Assembly: GCA_965659115.1 (NCBI GenBank)
Contig: CBFHUP010000003.1
Span: forward strand, 1-64,000
DNA length: 64,000 bases
Reading direction: 5' to 3'
From: UBA8752 sp965659115
Lineage (GTDB): Bacteria; Bacteroidota; Bacteroidia; Flavobacteriales_D; Sanyastnellaceae
Shown here: positions 42,638 to 51,582 of the stretch, piece by piece
How the letters are laid out: the number at the start of each line of letters is the position of its first letter
Numbering within the stretch: position 1 is the first letter of the stretch
Notes under the pieces: generated by a model
What the model was told of the DNA's origin: nothing
Database searches by the model: none
What the model saw: only the letters and a program-made list of their open reading frames with translations
Made by a program: the position numbers and the translations under genes

Positions 42638-45600
42638 ATGAATTACAAGCGACTTAATGACCTCACGGGATGGGCAGTATGGCTCATCGCTTCGGTTGTC
42701 TACCTCCTCACGATTGAGCCCACAGCTAGCTTTTGGGACTGTGGTGAGTTCATAGCATCTGCCTACAAGTTGGAAGTTGGTCACCCTCCAGGTGCACCGA
42801 TGTTCATGTTGTTGGCGCGCTTGTTCTCCATGTTTTTCCCTGCGACGATGGCGGCCACGGCGGTCAATGTCATGAGTGCGATGGCCAGCTCGTTTACCAT
42901 CCTCTTTTTGTTTTGGAGCGTCACGCACATGGCACGGAAGCTTGCTTTGAGCCGACTTGCTGAAGGGGTGACTGAGTTGTCGGATGGCCAGCGCATCGCG
43001 GTTTTGGCCAGTGGTGCTGTAGGGGCGTTGGCGTACACGTTCAGCGACAGCTTTTGGTTTTCAGCGGTAGAGGGCGAGGTCTATGCCTTGTCTTCCTTGT
43101 TTACGGCGCTGGTTTTCTGGGCCATCCTCAAGTGGGAGGCGCGGTCGGAGGAGCCGGGCAACTTGCGTTGGATTGTGCTCATTGCTTATCTGATGGGGCT
43201 TTCCATAGGGGTTCACCTCTTGAATTTGTTGGCGATTCCTGCCATCGTAGCGGTGTATTACTTCAAGCGGAACACCTTCAAATGGCCCACCTTCATTGGG
43301 GCCATGGCCCTCTCGCTCGCCCTCCTGTTGTTTGTGCAGTACGGATTGATTCAAGGGTTCGTGAAGTTCGCAGCCCGCTTTGAGTTGGCTTTCGTGAACA
43401 GCATGGGCCTGCCGTTCAATACCGGTGTAGCCGTTTACATCGCCGTGGTCATAGGCTTGATTGTTGCGGCGCTGTGGTGGAGCCGCAAAAAAGGTTGGTG
43501 GCAGCTCAATGTGGCCGCCCTTTCAGTGGCGATGATCTTGGTGGGTTACAGCACGTTTGCATTGATTGTCGTGCGTTCTGCCGCGAACCCGCCAATGGAT
43601 GAAAACAACCCGGAGAACCTCTTTGCCTTGCTCGCGTATTTGAACCGTGAGCAATACGGTGACCGTCCACTGGGCACGGGGCAATATTGGAATTCCCCCA
43701 ACGACATGGAGGACCCATACAGCGATGGCTCTCCGTCGTATTTCCCGAGTTATAGCGTCTACAAGTCCCGGGGAGCTGTGGATACGCGTGTGGCGACGTT
43801 CAAAGACCGCTTTGCAGCGGACAAGTACATGGACGCCAACGAGGGCGACTTCTTGGTGAAGCAGGAGTATGTGGACAGTGGAGAGAAGCGCAATGGGGTG
43901 CCGCGTTATGACGACCGTTTCACGATGTTGTTTCCCAGGATGTACTCCGGCCAGGCGAACCACATCGGTGAATACAAGCGGTGGTCCAACTACAAGGGTT
44001 GGAATGAGGACGTTGGCTTTGTCAGCCCACTCGACCAAAAGGAGCGCGATGCGGCTGCGTTTGAGCAGCATTTGGCTGGTCGGATTCTGGGGGGCAATAT
44101 GGATAAAAACGAGTTGAGCCGAACGCTGAACAACCTCTATCGGTCATTCGGGCAACGCTTTGGTGCAAAGTTCGAAGTCCGCAGTGGGACAGAGATTGTT
44201 GTGGGTCGAGGCAATGAAGCCCGGCTGGCCGACTTGGGCAATTCAGAGGTGCGCCGCACCTTGGCTCAGATGATGGTGGACGACCTGTCTCAGGGGCTCG
44301 ATCATGGCCGTACCTATGCCAAAACCTTGCAGCGAAGTCTGAATGGACTCGAGCAGCAGGTGAGGGCTGCCACCAATCGGGCGAACCAGACCCGCTCCTC
44401 GGAGGACATTCGCGAAGTGCAGCGCTTGCAAGGGCAGGCCGACCGTTACCACGAACTGCTGATGCCTTCTCAAGGCGAGAATTTGACCTTCTTTGCCCGG
44501 TATCAGATCGGATGGATGTACCTGCGCTACTTCATGTGGAACTTCTCCGGACGGCAAAATGACGTTCAGGGCCACGGTGACTTTATCGACGGAAATTGGC
44601 TGACAGGTGTGGACTTTTTGGATGCCCAGCGTTTGGGAAGCCGGGAAAATGTGCCGCTCCATCGCACCGAGGACAAGGCCCACAACAACTATTATTTGCT
44701 CCCATTCTTGTTGGGCCTCATCGGGGCCATCTTCCAGGCTTTCCGAAGCTGGCGGGACTTTTCTGTGACGGGCTTGTTGTTCATCCTCACTGGCTTTGCC
44801 ATTGTGGTGTATTTGAACCAATATCCTTTGCAGCCTCGGGAGCGGGACTACGCCTATGTGGGCTCATTTTATGCTTTTGCGATTTGGATTGGCTTAGGGG
44901 TGTATGCCTTGTTTGACATGGCGTCCCACCTCAAGGGCAAGTCTTTGGGCATCGCTATGGGCGCACCCTTGGCGTTCGGCGTTGTTCTTTTTGTGCTCGA
45001 GTCGGTGGGTGGCGGTGGCCATTCGTTGAGCTATACCGTGTTGTATCTCGGTGTTCTGGGTGCAGGCTTGATGGGCCTGGCCTTTGCATTGGGTCGGTCC
45101 GGAAATGAGAAGATGAGTGCGGCGGTGTTGTCAGCGTTGTTGCTGTTGGTTCCCGTTCAAATGGGAGCAGAAGGTTGGAACGACCACAGCCGGGCTGGAC
45201 GCAGCACGGGCGTAGACATGGCCAAGAATTACTTGGACAGCCTCGCCCCCAATGCCATCTTGTTTACCAACGGTGACAACGACACCTTCCCCCTCTGGTA
45301 TGTGCAAGAAGTCGAAGGATACCGCACCGATGTGCGCATTGTGAACCTCAGCCTGCTCAACACCGATTGGTATGTAGAGCAGATGAAGCGCCGGGCTTAT
45401 GACAGCCCTCCTGTGCCCATTCGCATGGGGGAGGAAAAGTACCGCCAGGGCACACGCGACATCGTGCTGTTGGACCCTCCTTCTGACACCAACAACCCAT
45501 ACGTGGACATCGAGACCGCCATGCGTCAGGCATTGGACGATGCCGACATGGTCGACTACGGTGGAGGCCGCAAGTATGCACACTTGCCTTCAAATAGCTT

Positions 45601-46507
45601 CAGCGTTCCGGTCAACAAAGAGGCGGCCATGAGCTCTGGCCTCGTGCTTCCAGAAGAGCGCAGCCGTGTGGTGGATGCGTTGGAATGGACGGTGACCGAC
45701 GGCAATGGAACGCCCAAGCAGTACGTACTCAAAAACCAATTCATGGTGATGGAGATCCTGCGCAACAACAACTGGGAGCGCCCAGTGTATTTCGCGGTGA
45801 CCATCGGCCCGGACAGCTACGTCGGTCTGCAAGACTATTTCCGGTTGGAAGGTTTGGCTTGGCGTTTGGTGCCTGTGAAATACGGTTCCAGAGGAGGTCA
45901 GCCCGTGGGCATTGCGCAGGAAATCATGTACACCAACGTTATGGAAGAATTCCAGTGGGGTGGCATGGATGCCGAGGGTGAGATTTACATGGATGAGAAC
46001 AACCGTAGGATGGCCACGAACATCCGGTTGCAGTTGACCAACCTCGCCGAGTCGTTCGCTCAATCGGGCAAGAGTGGCCGTGGTTTGGAAGTGTTGGAAC
46101 GGTTGATCGAATCCACGCCAGCGCGCAATGTGCCGTATGACCGGATCATGTTGCCGTCGATTGAGCTGTTGGCGGAGTTTGCGCAAGATGCCAATTTGAC
46201 GGAGGCACAGCGCCAAAATGCAGGTGCCTTGGCGAAGCAGGTTGGTTCGCAGCTGTTTGCAATGTTGTCCGGCGATGTCAACTATTTCTTCTCTCTGGAT
46301 GATGCGCACTACGCTGCAGCGAGCAACGAGATTCAAATGGCCATGGCTGTGAGCCAACGGGTTTCGGGTGCTTTGTCCGATGCCCTGCCAGATGATCCTG
46401 AAGTCCAAGTCATAGTGGAGGCCATGAGCCAACTGTTGTCAGACAGGTCAGCCCGTCAGAAGGGTCCGCTCTCCGATCCTCCCGTCTTCAATTCGGACGC
46501 CCCCTGA
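42638..46507 (+). CDS. DUF2723/TMEM260-family membrane glycosyltransferase-like protein
   Basis: A 1289-residue membrane protein: about ten or more hydrophobic helices in residues 10-340 and 690-860, with soluble parts between and after. The N-terminal luminal-loop motif FWDCGEFIASAYKLEVGHPPGAP is typical of DUF2723 (PF11028). The animal member TMEM260 is a protein O-mannosyltransferase for Ig-like IPT domains, and the family has the GT-C fold. A second signature, NQYPLQPRERDYAYVGSFYAF, precedes the later helices, and FTNGDNDTFPLWYVQEVEGYR starts the C-terminal soluble domain. Protein O-glycosylation at the envelope is likely, but the bacterial acceptor is unknown. ATG 42638 fits the family start. 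It overlaps purN by 1 bp. Confidence 0.85.
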   Translation: MNYKRLNDLTGWAVWLIASVVYLLTIEPTASFWDCGEFIASAYKLEVGHPPGAPMFMLLARLFSMFFPATMAATAVNVMSAMASSFTILFLFWSVTHMARKLALSRLAEGVTELSDGQRIAVLASGAVGALAYTFSDSFWFSAVEGEVYALSSLFTALVFWAILKWEARSEEPGNLRWIVLIAYLMGLSIGVHLLNLLAIPAIVAVYYFKRNTFKWPTFIGAMALSLALLLFVQYGLIQGFVKFAARFELAFVNSMGLPFNTGVAVYIAVVIGLIVAALWWSRKKGWWQLNVAALSVAMILVGYSTFALIVVRSAANPPMDENNPENLFALLAYLNREQYGDRPLGTGQYWNSPNDMEDPYSDGSPSYFPSYSVYKSRGAVDTRVATFKDRFAADKYMDANEGDFLVKQEYVDSGEKRNGVPRYDDRFTMLFPRMYSGQANHIGEYKRWSNYKGWNEDVGFVSPLDQKERDAAAFEQHLAGRILGGNMDKNELSRTLNNLYRSFGQRFGAKFEVRSGTEIVVGRGNEARLADLGNSEVRRTLAQMMVDDLSQGLDHGRTYAKTLQRSLNGLEQQVRAATNRANQTRSSEDIREVQRLQGQADRYHELLMPSQGENLTFFARYQIGWMYLRYFMWNFSGRQNDVQGHGDFIDGNWLTGVDFLDAQRLGSRENVPLHRTEDKAHNNYYLLPFLLGLIGAIFQAFRSWRDFSVTGLLFILTGFAIVVYLNQYPLQPRERDYAYVGSFYAFAIWIGLGVYALFDMASHLKGKSLGIAMGAPLAFGVVLFVLESVGGGGHSLSYTVLYLGVLGAGLMGLAFALGRSGNEKMSAAVLSALLLLVPVQMGAEGWNDHSRAGRSTGVDMAKNYLDSLAPNAILFTNGDNDTFPLWYVQEVEGYRTDVRIVNLSLLNTDWYVEQMKRRAYDSPPVPIRMGEEKYRQGTRDIVLLDPPSDTNNPYVDIETAMRQALDDADMVDYGGGRKYAHLPSNSFSVPVNKEAAMSSGLVLPEERSRVVDALEWTVTDGNGTPKQYVLKNQFMVMEILRNNNWERPVYFAVTIGPDSYVGLQDYFRLEGLAWRLVPVKYGSRGGQPVGIAQEIMYTNVMEEFQWGGMDAEGEIYMDENNRRMATNIRLQLTNLAESFAQSGKSGRGLEVLERLIESTPARNVPYDRIMLPSIELLAEFAQDANLTEAQRQNAGALAKQVGSQLFAMLSGDVNYFFSLDDAHYAAASNEIQMAMAVSQRVSGALSDALPDDPEVQVIVEAMSQLLSDRSARQKGPLSDPPVFNSDAP

Positions 46508-47112
46508 TGATTGGAAGCGCGGTGAAGGTGGCCATCTTGGCCAGTGGAGAAGGGACGAATGCGGAACGCCTGATTCGGGCCGCACAGGAGCGCAGGGACA
46601 TCGATGTTGAAGTGGTGGCGACCAACCGCTCTGGTGCGGGTGTGTTGCGGCGTGCGGAAGCCTTGGGGGTCCAGACGATGGTCTTTTCGAAGGCCGAATT
46701 CAACGGCGGAACAGTGGCGCGCGATTTGGCCGCTCAAGGGGTGCAGTTTGTGGTGTTGTTGGGCTTTTTGCTCAAAGTGCCCAATGCCCTGATACAGGCG
46801 TTTTCTGGGCGTATGTTGAACCTACATCCTGCGCTGCTTCCTGCTTTCGGGGGCAAGGGCATGTATGGAGACCATGTGCACAAAGCGGTGCACCAGGCCT
46901 TGCAAAGCGGCACTGTCACTGAAACGGGCATGACCTTGCATTGGGTCGATGCGGGGTATGACACGGGGGCGGTGTTTTTTCAGGCCCATGTGACACTGGA
47001 TGCGGCCACGGATACTCCGGATACCATCGCAGACAAAGTGCGAAACCTGGAGGTTGAGCATTGCGCGCAGGAGGCCTTGCGTGCCGTGACGGAATGCCTA
47101 TCCTTGTCTTGA
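46507..47112 (+). CDS. purN: Phosphoribosylglycinamide formyltransferase
   Basis: A 201-residue enzyme of step 3 of purine synthesis, using 10-formyl-THF. Seen: VAILASGEGTNAERLI, the phosphate-binding loop; the catalytic N-x-H in MLNLHPALLPAFGGKGMYG; and the catalytic Asp in HWVDAGYDTGAVFFQ. The start overlaps the DUF2723 stop by one base (TGATG), so it is translated from the same mRNA. Confidence 0.96.
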   Translation: MIGSAVKVAILASGEGTNAERLIRAAQERRDIDVEVVATNRSGAGVLRRAEALGVQTMVFSKAEFNGGTVARDLAAQGVQFVVLLGFLLKVPNALIQAFSGRMLNLHPALLPAFGGKGMYGDHVHKAVHQALQSGTVTETGMTLHWVDAGYDTGAVFFQAHVTLDAATDTPDTIADKVRNLEVEHCAQEALRAVTECLSLS

Positions 47113-47140
47113 ACCATAGACCTTTGACCCACCAGCAAAC

Positions 47141-47731
47141 ATGGCTTTTGATTGGACTGAATTGTTAAAGTCGGGGATGGTGATGTTCGCCGTGATCGAC
47201 ATCGTAGGATCCATTCCCTTCTTGCTCGATATCAAGAGGAAAGCAGGGGACATTCACCCTGAACGCGCGAGCCTTGTGGCCTTGGGTATTATGCTGGCTT
47301 TCCTTTTTTTGGGCGAAGGGGTCATCAATTTTTTGGGCATTGATGTCAACTCCTTTGCTGTCGCAGGCTCCATTGTCATGTTCTTCATGGCTTTGGAAAT
47401 GATCTTGGGCATTACCCTTTTTAAGCAGTCTTCCCAATCCATGAAGACGGCGACCATCGTTCCTGTGGCCTTCCCCTTGATTGCGGGAGCCGGCAGCATG
47501 ACCTCCATCATTTCGTTGCGGGCGGAGTATGCTGCCGTCAACATTGCATTGGCCATTCTGGTGAACATGGCATTGGTGTATTTCGTCTTGCGGATGACCG
47601 GTCGCATCGAGCGTATGCTCGGTGAAGGTGGCATTGCGGTGCTCCAAAAGGTGTTTGGCATCATCCTCTTGGCGATCGCCGTCAAGCTGTTTTCGGCCAA
47701 TGCTGCCATGTTGTTTCAGGTCAATGGCTGA
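47141..47731 (+). CDS. MarC-family integral membrane protein
   Basis: A 196-residue protein with about six membrane helices. The IDIVGSIPFLLDI opening and the PVAFPLIAGAGSMTSIISL motif are typical of the MarC family (Bacteroidota form). Despite the name, the family has no proven role in multiple-antibiotic resistance; some members are linked to amino-acid export. It overlaps rnhA by 8 bp. Confidence 0.88.
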   Translation: MAFDWTELLKSGMVMFAVIDIVGSIPFLLDIKRKAGDIHPERASLVALGIMLAFLFLGEGVINFLGIDVNSFAVAGSIVMFFMALEMILGITLFKQSSQSMKTATIVPVAFPLIAGAGSMTSIISLRAEYAAVNIALAILVNMALVYFVLRMTGRIERMLGEGGIAVLQKVFGIILLAIAVKLFSANAAMLFQVNG

Positions 47732-48188
47732 CCCGGTTGTGATCCATACCGATGGTGGGGCTTCTGGCAACCCTGGCCCCGGGGGTTATGGAGCCATTCT
47801 GCAATGGGGAGGCCACCGCAAGGAGTTTACGGCCGGCTATCGGCTGACCACAAACAACCGCATGGAGTTGCTCGCGGTTATCGTAGCGCTTGAGGCACTC
47901 AAGCGGGATGGGGTGGAAGTGTGGGTCGTGAGTGACAGCAAATATGTGATCGACTCGGTGGTCAAAGGATGGGTGTTCAATTGGGAAAAGAAGGGGTTTA
48001 AGGGCAAGAAAAACCCGGATTTGTGGATGCGTTTCCTTCGGGTTTACCGCAAGCACAAGGTGCAGTTTGACTGGGTCAAAGGCCATGCTGGGAACCCTAT
48101 GAACGAACGCGCCGATCAATTGGCCGTGTCGGCCTATAAGAAGAAGGGATTGCTGATTGACGATGGCTATGAGGCCTCCGTGGCTTGA
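47724..48188 (+). CDS. rnhA: Ribonuclease HI
   Basis: A 154-residue enzyme that degrades the RNA strand of RNA-DNA hybrids. The catalytic D-E-D-D set is visible: Asp in VIHTDGGASGNPGPGG, Glu in TTNNRMELLAV, Asp in VVSDSKYVIDSV and Asp in NERADQLAV; His is in WVKGHAGNPMNERAD. The basic W-x-x-K-G-F-K-G-K handle is present. It starts inside the marC-like gene (8-bp overlap). It overlaps the convergent pseudouridine synthase gene by 22 bp. Confidence 0.97.
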   Translation: MADPVVIHTDGGASGNPGPGGYGAILQWGGHRKEFTAGYRLTTNNRMELLAVIVALEALKRDGVEVWVVSDSKYVIDSVVKGWVFNWEKKGFKGKKNPDLWMRFLRVYRKHKVQFDWVKGHAGNPMNERADQLAVSAYKKKGLLIDDGYEASVA

Positions 48189-49156
48189 CCTTTTTCGAGC
48201 GCGGCCCTGACCCACGCGATGCGCTGAAACTTCTTGGGAGCCGCCGCTGAGGCTTGCGACGCTTTACCGTGATCCCCACTGGGAACTGCAATTTCAATGG
48301 CGCTCAAAAACAGGCCATGACCACTGTAACGCGGCGGAGTTGGTCCATTTTCTGGTAATGGAGGATACCGGTCTTCACCTGCGATGGGGTGGCCCATTTG
48401 GGCGCAGTGCTTCCGGATTTGATGGGTGCGCCCTGTGGTGGGCATCACGGAAAGCAGAGTGGCGGTTCCGTGTACAGGAAGCGGACCAGATGCCAGGGCG
48501 CGCCAAGTGGTGTGTGCGGACTTTCCTTCGAGGGGATGCGCGCATTCTCCTGCTCCGGTCAGGGTTCCGGCCACCAAGGCGAGGTACGTTTTTTGAACGC
48601 GTTGCTCGGCAAAGGCTGTGCCGATGCTGTGGGCGGTTTTTAAGCTGAGGGCGATACACACCCAGCCAGAGGTGGCGCGGTCGAGGCGGTGGACGGGCTG
48701 GGGCCAACGCATGGCATCGGGTTGGAAGGCCCGGAGCGCGGCCACTTGGTCTGGCGTGCCGGCATGGGCAAGATGGGCGAGCCATGCTGCGAGATGCAGC
48801 CGCCCAGTGCCCGAAGTGGCCATGCCGGCGGGTTTCCACACAAAAAGGTGGTCGGCTGCAGGAGGACGGTGCCACTTCAGTTGAGAAGGGACACCTGAAA
48901 TCAGAGGCCGCGGGGGCGTATCGTCTGGTTGAAAGACCACTTCATCTCCTGTTTGGACTTTTCGTGCAGTGTTGGTGGGTATTCCATTGAGTGTTACCTG
49001 GCCACGTTCGATGGCTTTTTTGCAGGATTTGCGGCTGGGCAGAAGGGCGGGAAACAGTCCCGGCAGAGCATCCTGTAGGCGCAGACCGTGCCGATCTGAG
49101 GCAATTTTAGCGGCTACGCGTGCAAATTCAGGGTGTTTTGGGTGTTCTGGGTCCAT
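48167..49156 (-). CDS. RluA-family RNA pseudouridine synthase
   Basis: A 329-residue enzyme that isomerises uridine in rRNA or tRNA. An S4 RNA-binding domain is seen at about residues 25-75 (SCKKAIERGQVTLNGIPTN), and the catalytic Asp in PVHRLDRATSGW. The TGRTHQIRKHCAQMGHPIAGEDRY block is typical. Which RNA position it modifies (RluA, RluC or RluD type) cannot be told. Divergent from gcdH. Confidence 0.92.
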   Translation of the reverse strand: MDPEHPKHPEFARVAAKIASDRHGLRLQDALPGLFPALLPSRKSCKKAIERGQVTLNGIPTNTARKVQTGDEVVFQPDDTPPRPLISGVPSQLKWHRPPAADHLFVWKPAGMATSGTGRLHLAAWLAHLAHAGTPDQVAALRAFQPDAMRWPQPVHRLDRATSGWVCIALSLKTAHSIGTAFAEQRVQKTYLALVAGTLTGAGECAHPLEGKSAHTTWRALASGPLPVHGTATLLSVMPTTGRTHQIRKHCAQMGHPIAGEDRYPPLPENGPTPPRYSGHGLFLSAIEIAVPSGDHGKASQASAAAPKKFQRIAWVRAALEKGQATEAS

Positions 49157-49186
49157 GGTTGTTCAAGTGTACGCACGCAGGCGTTG

Positions 49187-49194
49187 TATTTTTG
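49187..49194 (+). promoter_or_regulatory. Candidate -7 promoter element of the acyl-CoA dehydrogenase gene
   Basis: TATTTTTG is an exact TAnnTTTG match ending 4 nt before ATG 49199 (10 nt before the next in-frame ATG, 49205). It predicts a leaderless mRNA and excludes the upstream frame opening at 49133. Confidence 0.5.
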
Positions 49195-49198
49195 TGAC

Positions 49199-50398
49199 AT
49201 GAACATGGGATCTGTTAAGACCGACCTCTACCAGGGGCATGATTACTATATGATGGACGACCTCTTGACGGAGGAGCACAAACTCATCCGCGATGCGGCC
49301 CGTGCTTGGGTCAAGCAGGAGGTGAGTCCCATCATTGAAGACGCCGCGGAAACACAGGTTTTCCCCAAGCACTTGCTGCCTGGGCTGGGCGCTATTGGTG
49401 CCTTTGGCCCTTACATCCCCGAGCAATACGGTGGAGCGGGACTGGACCAGATTTCCTACGGACTCATCATGCAAGAGTTGGAGCGTTGCGACAGTGGCCT
49501 CCGGAGTACTGCTTCCGTGCAGAGCTCTTTGGTCATGTATCCCATCTGGAAGTACGGATCAGAGGAGCAGCGCATGAAGTACTTGCCCAAGCTCGCCACA
49601 GGCGAAATGATGGGTTGCTTTGGACTGACTGAGCCTGATCACGGGTCCAATCCGGGTGGCATGATCACCAATTTCAAGGATGCTGGAGACGGAGAGAATG
49701 TCATCCTCAACGGCGCAAAATTGTGGATTTCCAACGCTCCGTTTGCCGACATCGCAGTGGTGTGGGCAAAGGACGAGACCGGTCGCATTCACGGCATTGT
49801 GGTCGAGCGTGGGATGGAAGGATTCTCCACGCCCAAGATGACCGGCAAGTGGAGTTTGCGCGCTTCAGATACCGGAGAGCTGATTTTTGAGGATGTCAAG
49901 GTTCCGAAAGCCAACATCTTGCCTGGCCGCTCTGGATTGGGTGCTCCTTTGAGCTGCTTGGACAGTGCGCGATACGGAATTGCATGGGGCGCGATTGGTG
50001 CTGCATTGGATTGTTATGATGCCGCTTTGCGCTATGCCAAGCAGCGCGAGCAGTTCGGTCGTCCCATTGCCGGATTCCAGTTGCAGCAGAAGAAGTTGGC
50101 GGAGATGATCACGGAGATCACCAAGGCCCAGCTCCTCACCCTGCGCCTCGGACAGTTGCGCAATGAAGGCAAGGCGACCAGCGGCCAGATTTCAATGGCC
50201 AAGCGCAACAACGTTGAGATCGCCATCAACATCGCGCGCGAGGCGCGTCAGGTCCTCGGTGGCATGGGCATTACCGGAGAGTATCCCATCATGCGCCACA
50301 TGATGAACCTAGAGTCCGTGATCACTTACGAGGGAACCCACGACATCCACTTGCTCATCACGGGCCTCGACATTACCGGTGAGAACGCCTTCAAGTGA
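49199..50398 (+). CDS. gcdH: Glutaryl-CoA dehydrogenase-type acyl-CoA dehydrogenase
   Basis: A 399-residue FAD enzyme. The glutaryl-CoA dehydrogenase signature is strong: RCDSGLRSTASVQSSLVMYPI, with Arg102 in the place that binds the substrate gamma-carboxylate; MGCFGLTEPDHGSNPGGM; and the catalytic base Glu378 in TYEGTHDIHLLI. It would oxidise and decarboxylate glutaryl-CoA, the product of tryptophan and lysine breakdown, to crotonyl-CoA. In this window it complements kynU and nbaC. ATG 49205 is an alternative start. Confidence 0.92.
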   Translation: MNMGSVKTDLYQGHDYYMMDDLLTEEHKLIRDAARAWVKQEVSPIIEDAAETQVFPKHLLPGLGAIGAFGPYIPEQYGGAGLDQISYGLIMQELERCDSGLRSTASVQSSLVMYPIWKYGSEEQRMKYLPKLATGEMMGCFGLTEPDHGSNPGGMITNFKDAGDGENVILNGAKLWISNAPFADIAVVWAKDETGRIHGIVVERGMEGFSTPKMTGKWSLRASDTGELIFEDVKVPKANILPGRSGLGAPLSCLDSARYGIAWGAIGAALDCYDAALRYAKQREQFGRPIAGFQLQQKKLAEMITEITKAQLLTLRLGQLRNEGKATSGQISMAKRNNVEIAINIAREARQVLGGMGITGEYPIMRHMMNLESVITYEGTHDIHLLITGLDITGENAFK

Positions 50399-50415
50399 GG
50401 GCCTGATCCACGATC

Positions 50416-50787
50416 ATGTCTGTCGCTGCGGAAGCCCACCACCGCCGCATCGCGGAGATGACCTTTGCCTCCGTGCACCCTTGCTACGTCACCAAGGTGG
50501 CACAGAAGGGACGAACCGAGGAGGAGCTTCAGACGGTCCTGAAGTGGCTTACGGGCTATTCTGATGCCCAATTGCAAGCCCACGTGGAGCGCCAGTCCAC
50601 ATTGGCTGAATTCTTCGAAGAGGCGTCCGTGAACTCCTTATCCTCTGAGGTCAAGGGGGTCATTTGCGGGTACCGCATCGAGGAATTGGACAATGACCTG
50701 ACCCGACAAGTTCGGGTGATGGACAAGCTCGTTGATGAGTTGGCCAAGGGACGTGCGATGGACCGCATCCTCCGCACCGAAACCTGA
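50416..50787 (+). CDS. DUF2200 family protein
   Basis: A 123-residue protein of the DUF2200 family. The characteristic parts are MTFASVHPCYVTKVAQKGRT, the VLKWLTGYSDAQLQ segment, KGVICGYRIEE and the MDKLVDELAKGRAMDRILR tail. Function unknown. It lies 17 bp downstream of gcdH and abuts the convergent nitrilase gene with no spare base between the two stop codons. Confidence 0.9.
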   Translation: MSVAAEAHHRRIAEMTFASVHPCYVTKVAQKGRTEEELQTVLKWLTGYSDAQLQAHVERQSTLAEFFEEASVNSLSSEVKGVICGYRIEELDNDLTRQVRVMDKLVDELAKGRAMDRILRTET

Positions 50788-51582
50788 TCAGCCCTGGTGG
50801 GCGTCCGCATCGCTGAGGAAAGGCAGTTTCCGGCGGAATGCAGTCATTTCTTCCCGACTCAGGACGGCCTTGAGGTTGGCTGGTTGGCCTTTCCCGCCGG
50901 CATCGGCGAGCAGGTTCCCGGCGAAATTGGCGATGAGGCTGTCCCCGGCATAATGGTGGCCATTTCCGTCTGTGCCCGACCGATTGAGGCCGATGACGAA
51001 GCATTGGTTCTCTATGGCGCGCGCTTGCAAAAGCGTCCTCCAGGCGGCACTGCGTGTTTCGGGCCAGTTGGCCACGTAGATGGCGAGGTCGTAGGGCACA
51101 TCGCGGTTGTTGCGCACAAACACGGGAAACCGGAGGTCGTAGCAGACCTGAAGTAGGATGCGGAAACCCCGAAACTCGAGCTCTACCCGGTCTTCACCGG
51201 CTTTGAAATGGTCGTGTTCCCCTGCGAGGGTGAAGAGGTGACGTTTGTCGTAGTGCGTGGGCGATCCTTCGTTGGAAGGGGGCACAAACCAGCAGCGGTT
51301 GCGGGGCATGCCCGCGTGGTCATGGCATGCCACGCTGCCGACGATGGCGGCATCGAGTTTATCGGCCCAACCTTGCATCCAATCGAGCGTATTGTCGGGA
51401 CTTTCAGGGTGTTCTAACGGGGGCCAGCTGAAACCAGTGGTGAACATTTCGGGGAGCACCACCACATCGCAACGGTCGCTCTCGAGCTCAGAGAGCAGGA
51501 CGTCGAAATGGGCCAGGTTGGCACTGGGGTCTCGCCAATAGAGGTTGGATTGAAGGCCGACGATATGGAGTTCAGCGGGCAT
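50788..51582 (-). CDS. Omega-amidase (nitrilase superfamily, YafV/NIT2-like)
   Basis: A 264-residue carbon-nitrogen hydrolase. The catalytic Glu-Lys-Cys triad is in LPEMFTTGFSW, HYDKRHLF and LLQVCYDLRFP. The length and the DKRHLF/CYDLRFPVF pattern match omega-amidases, which hydrolyse alpha-ketoglutaramate or alpha-ketosuccinamate. ATG 51582 (MPAELHIVGLQ) is chosen; it overlaps the aminotransferase gene by 11 bp. Pairing with a glutamine/methionine-type aminotransferase supports the omega-amidase assignment. Confidence 0.9.
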   Translation of the reverse strand: MPAELHIVGLQSNLYWRDPSANLAHFDVLLSELESDRCDVVVLPEMFTTGFSWPPLEHPESPDNTLDWMQGWADKLDAAIVGSVACHDHAGMPRNRCWFVPPSNEGSPTHYDKRHLFTLAGEHDHFKAGEDRVELEFRGFRILLQVCYDLRFPVFVRNNRDVPYDLAIYVANWPETRSAAWRTLLQARAIENQCFVIGLNRSGTDGNGHHYAGDSLIANFAGNLLADAGGKGQPANLKAVLSREEMTAFRRKLPFLSDADAHQG

